Shown: positions 53,130 to 62,840, numbered from the stretch's first letter. The stretch is 64,000 nt of DNA from Anodontia alba (GCA_964016985.1 OZ024830.1:60962550-61026549); one strand, 5' to 3'. The notes: generated by a model not told the origin, from the letters alone. A program made the numbers and translations.

Positions 53130-54870
53130 GTCCTTTCTAGTACTGGACAGACTGTGTCTGAGTTTTAGACCTGTACATTTGAGATTGTTTAGGTCTAGAT
53201 TGTTTGTTCAGCAGTTTTGGTATTTTAAATGATTTTAGAGCCGAATAAGATGGTTTCTGTTGTTGGCTAGCATTAGCTGAAGAAGAGGCTAAGAATCTCT
53301 GTTGCTGCACTTCATAGTTAGACTCAGCCACTTCTTTTATTTTATTACCAAACAATGATGCAGAATTTATTGGAGCATTCCTCAACTCATAACTGGGAGT
53401 TCTCCACAAATAATTTTGATGTGGCTATTGCAGCATCGCGTCTAGCCTGAAAGAGCTCTGCAGCCAGAATGGTTGACATTGCTACTGAATGTCTCATTGA
53501 TTTGGCTACAGCCTCCAGGAGTCTAGATAGAGCCACACCTGACATAGACTTTTGCTGGAGGGATAAATAGGCTGCGGTAGAGAACAAATCCACATGCAAA
53601 TTGATCGCCACTAATTTGCAAGCTCTCTTTTCCCAGATTTCTATATTTTTAACTGGAATAGAGCATCTTCCCCTAGCAGAAATGTCCAAAAGCGAGGTGT
53701 CTGGTTCTGTTAAGGGAAAGTTCTCTGTGGGAAAGTACTGGTTTGACTTTTATATGATTTGGTTGGTGCTAACGATGACACAAAATGCTGAAGACAGAGC
53801 CAATCTTTATTGAACGTCTCAAAGTCTACTTTACTCTGTATGAAATTAGTAGTACTTTATACTAGTTTGGATTGTGGGAGAGTGAGTAATGGAGAAGTAC
53901 GATTCTCCATTAGATGTTCTATCCCTGAAAGTGGCTTTGATGGAGTATTTTCCTCTGTCGGTCTAGGACTTAACTCCTGAGGAAGCAGTCTAAAATTTGA
54001 TCTCTTCGATCTTTTATCTCTTTTGTGGATATCTGAAGAGGATCTAGAAGAGGAGGAACAAGATGATGATCTGTGTCTTCTCCTCTTTGACTTATATTTA
54101 TTTTCAGGCAAGTCTCTTCTACTGTGCCTAGAAGATGTATGCCTGTTGTCTGAAACCCAAGTATTGCTCGGTGGAGCTATGATTATGCTTGGGTCAGACA
54201 TGTGACTGAAGTCTGGCTCTAGAGGCAGTAAAACTCTTTTTGAAGCAGAGCAGTTCTGAGGATCACTTGGGAATAACTGCTCAGAACTTCTATTTATTTT
54301 ATTTGCTACTGGGTCATCCTTATCAGACTTCTGATGTGTGATGACCGGTGCCTGGTGAGCTGACTGGTGACTGGTTGACTGGTGACTGGATGACCAGTGA
54401 CTGGTGCCTGGAAATTGGTATAATCACTTGATGACTGGTGACTGGTTGACCGGCAACTGGTGACCAGTCATTTCTTGACCGGTGATTTGTTGTCCGGTGA
54501 AAACTTGCCCATTGCCTGGCTGACCGGTGCCTGATTGACCAGTGACTGGATGACTTGTTGACCGGTGCCAGGCTGACTGGTGCCTGGTTGACCGGTGACA
54601 AGTGCCAGGTGGACAAACTTTTGGAGCACTCGGCATCCAAAAGACTGCCACAACAATGGGTCACCCCTGGCAGTATAGCCCTTCGGGGTGGTGCTCCCAT
54701 CATAAGAGTCATCAGATAAATCTAAATGATGGCCAGTCTTTCTTCTCTTCTTGTTCTGTCTTTTCTTCATCACTGACTTTCTTGCAGCATTAGTCCTACA
54801 CTTATCTGCAAGAGTCCCAATTTCTTTAGACCAAGTGCTACACTTTGAGGAAGTGCATGGATAACCTGGA
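53130..54870 (-). pseudogene. DIRS gag-like region with a coding minisatellite
   Basis: From right to left: WSKEIGTLADKCRTNAARKS, KKRQNKKRRKTGHHLDLSDDSYD, a repetitive stretch (54340-54610), SDPSIIIAPP with a basic/Ser-rich patch (KSKRRRHRSSSCSSSSRSSSD), then RACKLVAINLHVDLFSTAAYLS, LLEAVAKSMRHSVAMSTILAAELFQARRDAAIA and LRNAPINSASLFG. The frames differ by several shifts. The layout suits the first ORF of a DIRS element (nucleic-acid binding, particle formation), inferred from position. The right part precedes the inverted terminal repeat. Confidence 0.65.
54340..54610. repeat. GACTGGTGACCGGTG minisatellite
   Basis: Irregular repeats of TGACTGGTTGACCGGTGCCT-like units of about 16-22 bp, some 14 copies. 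All three frames on the - strand stay open for most of its length (TGQ, QSPVN, HRSA repeats). Confidence 0.8.
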
Positions 54871-55682
54871 ACAAGAAGAACATTTTAAGCAATTATGGTG
54901 ATTATCTCACTGCGCTTTTAAATGTTCACAATCACAATGAATGATCTTTATGACACGTCATGAAAATTTATTACATGGACAAAATTTCAATAATAACAAA
55001 AAATCGAAAATCAATTTTAAGAAAATAATGAGTGGAAGGAATGATATAGGAATATATGAAAGTAAGGATTAATAGATTTAACCAGAGAAAAGAAAGAAAA
55101 AAATAGATTTCTTTCACTCGGTGAAAAAATCCTTTATTTACTTTCTAGCCCACAGAAAAGAAGTGACATGTGATCAAATGAGCGGGAAAAATGAATTCAC
55201 ACAGGTATCTCTTAAAGGGATTTCTTAATCCAGAAGGTCCATTCAATAGATACCTGTGTGAAGTCATTCTTCCCGCTCCCATTCTTCCTGCATTCTTCTC
55301 TTTAAGACGACTGAACCATCTTTTTTCTGTGGAAGGTTTGAAAACAGAATAGAATAGCACACTATCTATAGGTTAATGTATTGTGCAGTTAAAATGTATA
55401 TAATATGAATTTAATAGGTGCTACCTATATTTGTGTGTCCAAATTATCATCACATGCTTCATAGGTGGGTTGGCCCGATCTAAATGAATTTGATTTCAGA
55501 CCACAGTTGACTTCTAATTCACTGCATGAATTTCGATATAACGTCCAAGTCAACAATATTTCAGTAGTTCAGAGACATTGCCTCCAAGTTTGTGAGACTT
55601 TTACTCAATCTGATCACATGAATTTGGGTCCTGCTTAGTTACTAGCAGCTATGCCATGGAGGCTTTAGTCAGCCCATCTATA

Positions 55683-58600
55683 GTCCACAAAATAATTTAA
55701 GGGCCACATAGTGCAAAATTCCATATATACAAATTTTGACCGGGTGTATGGGCAAAACCACAGAAGATATCAAATTATCGTTGAATGTTTCTTTAACAGG
55801 AAGCCCTAAAGGAGTGATTTCAACAAAAATTTTTGAAATCAAAATTTTCATTTTAAAATTCGCAAAAAAACACTCTTTTTTATCCAAAAATTAAAAATTG
55901 ACATTTTCACGTCAAAAGTGATGTCTGGGCTCCCAACTATGAAACAAGAGGGCCATGATGGCCCTGTAACGCTCACCTGAGCAACATAGCACTTTGAGAG
56001 CCTGATTTAGAACTGATCAAGGCAAACATTCTGATCAAAGTTCAAAATGATTATATTAACAAGTAAGACAATGTAGAATGTCTAATGGACTGTGAAATAA
56101 AGGTCAAGGTCAAATATGGATGACTGCACTCAAGAGGCCATGCTAAGATGTATGCATGTACTAAGTATCACTGGCTGTAGGAGCAATAGTTAATGAGAAA
56201 CTGACCTAAACACAAACACTTCACAAGTACCAAATATCACTCTGTAGGACCAATAATTACTGAGAAACTGACCTAAATGGAAAAACTTAAGAGACAGAAA
56301 ACTATACATCACCTTGAAATCATCAAGACAAACATTTTGAGCAAGATTCCTGATGATCACTTCAAAAATGTGGCCTCCAGAGCATCAACAAGGTTTTCTT
56401 TTGATTTGGCCAGGTGAACTAGTTTTTTATATCAAGTGACCCAGTTTTAAACTAGACCTAGAAATCATCAAGACAAACATTTTGAGCAATATTTATGATG
56501 ATTATTTCAAAAATGAGACCTCTGGAGTGTTAACAGTTTTCTGCTGATTTGGCCCGGTCACCTAGTTTTTGACCCCATGTGACCCAGTTTCAAACTTGAC
56601 CTAGAAAGACCTATAAATCATCAAGACAAACATTTTGAACAAGATTCATGATGATTGCTTCAAAAATGTGACCGCTAGAGTGTTAACAAGGTTTTCTGCT
56701 GATCTGGCCAGGTGACCCAGTTTTTGACCCCAAGTGACCCAGTTTCAAACTTGACCTAGAAATCATCAAGACAAACATTTTGAGCAAGATTCATGATGAT
56801 TACTTGAAAAATGTGACCACTAGAGTGTTAACAAGGTTTTCTGCTGATCTGGCCAGGTGACCTAGTTTTTGACCCCAGGTGACCCAGTTTCGAACCTGAC
56901 CTAAAAATCATCAAGACAAACATTTTGAGCAAGATTCATGATGATTGCTTAAAAAATTGGACCACTAGAGTGTTAACAAAGTTTTCTGCTGATTTGGCCT
57001 GGTGACCTAGTTTTTGATTTCAAGTGACCCAGTTTCGAACCTGACCTAGAACTCATCAAGAGAAACATTTTGAGCAAGATTCATGATAATTGCTTGAAAA
57101 ATGTGACCGCTAGAATGATAAGATTTTACGCTGATCTGGCCAGGTGACCTAGTTTTTGACCCCGGGTGTTCAAGTTTTGAACTTGACCTAGAAATCATCA
57201 AGACAAACATTTTGAGCCAGATTCATGATGATTGCTTCAAAAATGTGACCGCCAGAGTGTTAACAAGGTTTTCTGCTGATTTGGCCTGGTGACCTAGTTT
57301 TTGACCCCACATGACCCAGTTTCAAACATATCCTAGAACTCATCAAGACAAACATTTTGAGCAAGATTCATGATTATTGCTTCAAAAATGTGACCACTAG
57401 AGTGTTAACAAGGTTTTCTGCTGGTTTGGCCTGGTGACCTAGTTTTTGACCCCATGTGACCCAGTTTCAAACTTGACCTAGAAATCATCAAGACAAACAT
57501 TTTGAGCAAGATTCATGATGATTGCTTGAAAAATGTGACCGCTAGAATGTTAACAAGGTTTTCTGCTGATTTGGCCCTGTGACCTAGTTTTTAACCCCAA
57601 GTGACCCAGTTTTGAACTTGACCTAGAAATCATCAAGACAAACAATTTTGAGCAAGATTCAAGATGATTGCTTGAAAAATGTGACAGCTAGAGTGTTAAC
57701 AAGGTTTTCTGCTGATTTGGCCCGGTGACCTAATTTTTGAAGCCAAGTGACCCAGTTTCGAACCTGACCTAGAACTAATCAAGACTAACACTTTGAGCAA
57801 GATTCATGATGATTGCTTCAAAAATGTGACCCCTAGAGTGTTAACAAGGTTTTCTGCTGATTTGACCCGGTGACCTAGTTTTTGACCCCAAGTGACCCAG
57901 TTTCAAACTTGACCTAGAAATCATCAAAGCAAACATTTTGAGCAAGATTCATGATGATTGCTTCAAAAATGTGACCGCTAGAGTGTTAACAAGGTTTTCT
58001 GCTGATCTGGCCCGGTGACCTAGTTTTTGACCCCAACTGATCCAGTTTCAAACTTGACCTAGATTTAACAGAGGCAAACATTTTGAGCAAGTTTTATCAA
58101 GATTGGGTCAAAATTATGACCTCTAGAGTGTTAACAAGTTTTTCCTTTGATTTAACCTGGTGACCTAGTTTTTGACCCCAAGTAACCCAGTATCAAACTT
58201 GACCTAGATTTCATAGAGGCAAACATTCTGACCAAGTTTCATCAAGATTGGGTCAAAACTGTGACCTCTAGAGTGTTAACAAACTAATTGTTGGCGACGA
58301 ACGACGGACATAGGGTGATGACAATAGCTCACCCTGAGCTTATGCTCAGGTGAGCTAAAAATTATAGAGAAAGCCTCATTTGTTATCAAGAAATGCACAT
58401 TTTGCTAGAAGTACCCTCTACAGATTATTCGTTGTCTATGGGAACTTTTGAGGCATTTTTAGCCTCTCAAAGGGTTGGCCTCTTTTTCTGGCCTTATCAG
58501 TGTGCCTTTTACTTTAAGGAAGGTTGAGTTTGCATGATTTTGTGTGTGACAGAGTATTGTTTGTATTAAACAAAGAATTTTTCCGGTATTGTGAAAAAAC

Positions 58601-58840
58601 TTCATTTTGGGTAAAAAATCGTTTTTTGGGAATTCCCATTTTTCTTAGAATCATTTGGTCTGGCGTTGTTGGTGCCATTGACACTTTTGTAGCTGAACAT
58701 GTTGCGAACATGTTGAGCTGATTGAAATAGGGCTGAGACTTCCAGTTTTGCCCATGAAATAATTTTAAAACTTAAGGGTCGCATTTTAGTGATAATCAAA
58801 GGAAAAATAAAACTGGTGGCCCTTAAATTATTTTGTGGAG
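55683..58840. mobile_element. TIR element of 3158 bp enclosing a tandem-repeat element
   Basis: 25 bp inverted ends (55683-55707, 58816-58840; TCCACAAAATAATTTAAGGG, 24 of 25 identical) flanked by TATA (55679-55682, 58841-58844). Without the enclosed tandem element (55944-58360) it would be about 740 bp. It has no transposase. Superfamily uncertain. Confidence 0.75.
55944..58360 (+). repeat. Hairpin-ended tandem-repeat element (2.4 kb, ~145 bp units)
   Basis: Head ACAAGAGGGCCATGATGGCCC, then CGCTCACCTGAG. About 14 units of ~145 bp from 56320 (CATCAAGACAAACATTTTGA, CAAGATTCATGATGATTGC, AATGTGACCGCTAGAGTG, TTAACAAGGTTTTCTGCTGA, GGTGACCTAGTTTTTGACCC). Tail GGCGACGAACGACGGACAT, then the hairpin AGCTCACCCTGAGC..GCTCAGGTGAGCT and AAAA. 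It shares both termini with the element at 26948 but no unit sequence. Confidence 0.88.
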
Positions 58841-58844
58841 TATA

Positions 58845-59445
58845 TTTCACGGACCCCGATGGACGGGGGTCATGCTTTCCGAATGCGGAAAACTAGTGTA
58901 TGCTGATAACAGGTGCAACGACAACATTCACTTATCTGTGTCAAAGTTTTTTTAAGATTATCACGCTAAAAGAGCGTAAAGTCTTTGTATTATCTAAATA
59001 TCTACATCAAAGTGTACCTTATGCACAAAACGAATCATGCTTAGCTTGTAAATAGATGGAGAACGGATAGAAATAAAATTGAAGTGAGAAAAAAATCAAA
59101 ATGGCGGTGATCACAAATTTTGTATGTTGAAGTCATGTCTCATGATTCAACCCCTTGCAATTGGAATACTTGGCATTATTGGCTGCTTGTTGCTATTATT
59201 GGCACGGCCATCGTGTCAATAGTCTCTGCCAAATCACAGAATGTTTATTGTTTTTCAGGATAAGCACTGAACCACCCAAGCATCACACATTTTTGGTCAC
59301 ACACATCATTGGTCACATCGGTAGTCTATAGTAGTGCGTCTGCACACTGAACCGCGCACTGCAGTTCCCGTTGGACCCAATTATAAAAAGTCAAAATCGC
59401 AGCTGCTGCAGTTGTGATTAGCACTTCAAGGACTAATATACTTAC
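58845..59445. other. Receptor intron, partly MITE
   Basis: Mostly unassigned. The last ~45 bp (59400-59432, GCTGCTGCAGTTGTGATTAGCACTTCAAGG) is the end of a family B2-type MITE, 13 bp from the receptor exon donor. AAAATGGCGGTGATC (59097-59111) is a single copy. Confidence 0.45.
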
Positions 59446-59876
59446 AGTTCCAGATCTTCAGTCCGCGACTCTCATCCCGATTCAACAATTCGGAACAAAC
59501 ATGGATACCACTGCAATAACGTTGAGATGCAGCTTTTGTTCCTCTGATGATGGCCTCAACTGCCATTAACGTAAATGGTACATAGGAATCTTCCCCAATA
59601 TGATTTAGATTGTTGCTGGTAATGTCACAAGTTCCGCCATCAAAAGAGCAGCTGAATTCTTCCTCCCAAAACTTCTGGAAGAAAGGGTTGTAGTTGTTCT
59701 GTCCTGCCCCAGTACCAGGTTTCATGCTACGGAAATCTTCATAAAATTTAGTCACATCTGCGCTATTTGGATAACTTTCTGTGTCAAGTTTTAGTGTAAT
59801 AGCATTGTTGGCAACAAACAGGTTGTCTATGACAGCATCTGAATCACCCCAAGAAGTAGTTCCTATGAATAAATAT
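59446..59876 (-). CDS. Class C GPCR, ligand-binding domain exon
   Basis: 431 nt between acceptor TTTTTATTTCAG and donor GTAAGTAT, read on the - strand in the frame YLFIGTTSWGDSDAVIDNL, then KFYEDFRSMKPGTGAG, NPFFQKFWEEEFSC, GEDSYVPFTLMAVEAIIRGTK and CSGIHVCSELLN. This is the second half of a periplasmic-binding-protein-like Venus flytrap domain, with mGluR-type features: FxQKFWEExFxC, SYVPFxxxAVxA and paired Cys after it. The first base completes a split codon, so at least one more exon lies upstream, beyond 59877 and probably outside the window. It ends after one base of the next codon, matching exon 47296-47411. The intron to that exon is 12 kb and full of transposons. Confidence 0.87.
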
Positions 59877-59984
59877 CTGAAATAAAAACAGATGATGAAA
59901 GTTACTATCTATAAAGCTGTACACAGGTGTCTTAAGCTTAACCTTCAAGTGCTGAGAAAAGAAAAAAACAACAAAGCACACACA

Positions 59985-60026
59985 TTCTCCACCCCCCCCC
60001 ACTCCCCACCCCCATTTTTCCCTCCC

Positions 60027-60059
<33 letters not shown>

Positions 60060-60060
60060 A
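59985..60060. repeat. Low-complexity C-rich then poly(A) tract
   Basis: CCACCCCCCCCCACTCCCCA followed by about 28 A at 60029-60058. Confidence 0.8.
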
Positions 60061-60129
60061 TTTTTAGGGAAGCCAGTCCAGTCAAAGACTAGTAAGTATA
60101 CACAAACCTGGGTATTGTAAGAAGCCTGT

Positions 60130-60250
60130 TTTTTTCTTTTTTTTTGGTTGTTGTTTTTTATTATTTTTTCAAAACAAATAAGGCTTGACATTTTCTGTAA
60201 ATCATCTTATTTTTCTAAAAAAAAAATTGTAATAAACATAACAGCTGTCA
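60130..60250. repeat. Fragment of family B2 MITE
   Basis: AAACAAATAAGGCTTGACAT-TTTCTGTAAATCATCTTA, with no right arm. Confidence 0.45.
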
Positions 60251-60434
60251 CAGGACAATGTAGCTCAAAGCCTGAATTGAGCTTTACCTCTAAAACTTAA
60301 TCAAAACTTTTAACACAGATTTAACATAAATAAAGTCTGTGACCTTGATAAAAGGTCACTCATGTGGGTTTGGATGGTACAGAATAAAACTTCAGCCCAG
60401 TATCTAACATCAGTGCAAGTACATGTATGAACTA

Positions 60435-60762
60435 CAGTCGACTCTCGTTATCTCGAAGTCCAAGGGGCTCTCTGAAATTCTTCGAGATATCCGTACCTGG
60501 ACGTATCAGACTTGCAGAACTGAGGAAAACAATAAATCGAACAACCACATACATGTATAACAAATGAATGTGTAATTTAAATCCTGAAGTTAGATATAAT
60601 AGTGAAAATATTGTGGAAAAGAGGATAGGAGCAATTTCTCCTCTTTTCCACAATATTTTGTTACCTACTGTTAGATTTCCATGTTAAAACAGGGACCAGA
60701 GTTTCACCTCGAGATAAGCGGTTATTTGAGATAAGGGAGGTTGACATAAAGAGAGTCGACTG
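60435..60762. mobile_element. TA-flanked pogo-like MITE (TCTCGAA ends), copy 2
   Basis: 328 bp between TA (60433-60434, 60763-60764). Ends CAGTCGACTCTCGTTATCTC and GACATAAAGAGAGTCGACTG. Central hairpin GTGGAAAAGAGGATAGGAGC and complement. Confidence 0.8.
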
Positions 60763-60921
60763 TATTTCCATTAAGAGGTTCAGGAAATCAGCCTTTTAAA
60801 TTAAAAACTTTAACCAAAACCTTTAAACCAATGCCAGCACCTATGCTGATAGAATGGTAACTATTATAGCTCTTTCATACAGGTGAGCTATAAAAAATTA
60901 GAATGTCATCTCCTACAATTG

Positions 60922-61048
60922 GCTTTGTTTGTGTTGAGGTTTTATGGCCCAGTAAACCCAATGGGGTCATGTCAAGCGATGTCAGTTTACCTAACCACAC
61001 GTTTACTGGGCAGGCTTAGTCCTCCAAGCGGTTAACCAGTATTGTGCA
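60922..61048 (-). mobile_element. SINE family F, strongly truncated
   Basis: TTTGTTTGTGTTGAGGTTTT to ACCAGTATTGTGCACATGC, tail half only. Inserted in the right end of a B2-type MITE (CATCTCCTACAATTGG left, AGAGCTTTAAGGGTTAA right). Confidence 0.75.
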
Positions 61049-61224
61049 CATGCTTTAGAGCTTTAAGGGTTAAACAACATAAAATATTCAGTGTTTTGGA
61101 TAATTTGATTTCTTTCTCTGTTTTTGGTTAATCAATTGTCATTGAACACCATAGGCCACTTAGGTCACTGGTACAAGGCATATTCAAGGGGTATTCAATA
61201 ATAAGTTTCACTAACAGGAGTCCA

Positions 61225-61400
61225 TAGCTCCAGATAAGGCATTTTTTAATAAGAAAATTACTGATATTTTTCTTATTTCTCCATGAAATCTTATGTTTAA
61301 AAGTGCTTCTCCATGAAAACATGTTTTGGTACTCATTCTAATGAGTACCCACAGCATAAGTTTTTGTGGATAAATAACAAAATATACTCTTATCTAGAAC
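61225..61400. repeat. Fold-back MITE family A
   Basis: CATAGCTCCAGATAAGGCAT, TTTCTTATTTCTCCATGAAA (twice), TTGGTACTCATTCTAATGAGTAC, then CTTATCTAGAACTGTGGG. The core is shortened. Confidence 0.65.
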
Positions 61401-61419
61401 TGTGGGAGTATACTCATTG

Positions 61420-61552
61420 TCTGTTTGATTTGGAATTTTATGGCCCAGTCAAAACTGTTAAGGTCAAGTTGAGACAGTTACTTAACCTACTCACACTTTT
61501 CTTGAGCAGGCTTAGTCATCTAGGCTATTAACAAGTACTTGTGCACATACTC
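61420..61552 (-). mobile_element. SINE family F, diverged fragment
   Basis: GGAATTTTATGGCCCAGTCA, CTCACACTTTTCTTGAGCAG-GCTTAGTCATCT and GTGCACATACTCTT. A family D MITE (61557) is inserted at its end. Confidence 0.6.
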
Positions 61553-61556
61553 TTAA

Positions 61557-61748
61557 CCCTTGTCCTGCTGAATAAATTAAGATGCCACACCCACTTCTAA
61601 TTTTCAGCCAATCAGAACATTTGATCCTGATTTTTGCTATAAATTTACAAAAACTTAATGACAAACAGTGCAGATCCAGATCTGCCAACTGATCTGGATC
61701 TACACTGTTTGCAAAGGCAGGGTATATCTGGGTTCAGCAGGACAAGGG
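61557..61748 (-). mobile_element. TTAA-flanked MITE, family D, inverse orientation
   Basis: 192 bp between TTAA at 61553-61556 and 61749-61752, ends CCCTTGTCCTGCTGAATAA and CAGCAGGACAAGGG. Confidence 0.82.
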
Positions 61749-61803
61749 TTAACAGCAACTGACAATGCATGACCACAGAAATGACTTCATGATCAATCTT
61801 TGA

Positions 61804-62095
61804 TAGATTGTGTTGAGTTTAATGACACATCAACCCTTGTGGGTCATTTTGTGTCATCTCCCAGAAAAAGGGAGAGATAAAAGAGATAGTAGAGGAGATG
61901 AAAAAGAGGAACTGGAGAGAAAGAGAAAAATGAATGAAAGTGGAGAAACAGAAGAAATAAAAACGTTCCCCCTTACCCTTACCTGCTGCAAGGATAGCAG
62001 GCCTTGCCCAACTGTAAGCCAATCTCAGCTGGACGCCCTGGTGAAATAAGATACATGACACCTTTGCCTCACCAAACTACCCCCTCCATGGAAGT
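61804..62095 (-). mobile_element. SINE family I, minus orientation
   Basis: GATTGTGTTGAGTTTAATGACACATC to CTCACCAAACTACCCCC. Purine-rich middle. Slightly more diverged than the copies at 18068 and 25048. Confidence 0.75.
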
Positions 62096-62129
62096 TATAT
62101 GGCCTAGAGGGGATTCTAACTTGTGACTG

Positions 62130-62600
62130 AATACTGCTAATGTCAAGGTTAGGCAGTAAATTCCACCCCTGGTATTTACTGGTGGTATTTACTGGTGGTA
62201 TTTACCAGTATTTACCTGTCTGGAAAATACTCCTAAAGTGGCAAATACTGGTCAATTGAACTTTCTCAGCTTGAAATAACTACAGAAATCTTAAATGACT
62301 TAAAGATGTTTAGCTATTTTTATATAAGGCTGTCATCATAAAGAATAAAATATCTCACAATTTAAGTACATTGTATGTTCTTAAAAAGAAATTTATTTTA
62401 AAAGTTAATTAATGGCTAAAATTTGAATTTTTTTTTTTTTTCAAAAAAAAAAAAAAAAAAAAAATTTGGTATCTTGAATTAGAAAGAAAATCATCTTTAT
62501 TATTTGGACTTAAACTCGATAGCATAAAAATACAGGTGAAAAAAATACAGGTAAAAATTCACCTGTGCAACTGGCCTTTGACACCTAATAGCAAGACCAT
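62130..62600. repeat. TTTACTGGTGGTA short repeats and T/A tract
   Basis: GGTATTTACTGGTGGTATTTA-type repeats at 62167-62225. An almost pure T13-C-A23 inverted tract at 62428-62464 could fold back on itself. Nothing else recognised. Confidence 0.5.
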
Positions 62601-62714
62601 ATAGTCTAAATTGTTAAAACAACAAGTATCAAGAAAGTGTTTTTCATTACGAAAACACGCCTATTCAAATATATAGAAAATTTCTCCTCCAAAAATTTTT
62701 AATTTTCATATAAA

Positions 62715-62840
62715 AAACTGTGATATTTTTCATATTTCTGCTCAAACCATAGATTGTAGATACTCGTTAGAACTGCCTCAGCAAGACTGTTCTAATGAGT
62801 ACCCACAATCTATGTTTTGAGCAGAAATAAGAAAAATAAC
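62715..62840. repeat. Fold-back MITE family A
   Basis: GATATTTTTCATATTTCTGC, TCAAACCATAGATTGTAGAT, ACTCGTTAGAACTGCCTC and complement, ending CAGAAATAAGAAAAAT. Confidence 0.7.

Larger units (their letters stand above)
51297..55375 (-). mobile_element. DIRS-type retroelement, internally deleted, minus orientation
   Basis: The ends are inverted copies of one another. 51297-51400 (TTAACCTATAGATA, CAAACCTTCCACAGAAAAAA, CCCTTTAAGAGATACCTGTG) is matched in reverse complement by about 55165-55375. Inverted terminal repeats with a DIRS-like reverse transcriptase are the hallmark of DIRS1-group tyrosine-recombinase retroelements. Inside are gag-like and reverse transcriptase sequences. RNase H and tyrosine recombinase are not found, so about a third to a half of a normal element is missing. 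It lies in the intron between receptor exons 47296-47411 and 59446-59876. Confidence 0.85.

Noticed and set aside
54023..54205. Acidic open frame (EEDLEEEEQDD) on the + strand
   Set aside because: It is the complement of the Ser/Arg-rich gag-like segment of the DIRS element.
55944..58360. Regularly spaced repeats that could suggest a CRISPR array
   Set aside because: Units are ~145 bp and contiguous with no unique spacers. The genome is eukaryotic with introns.
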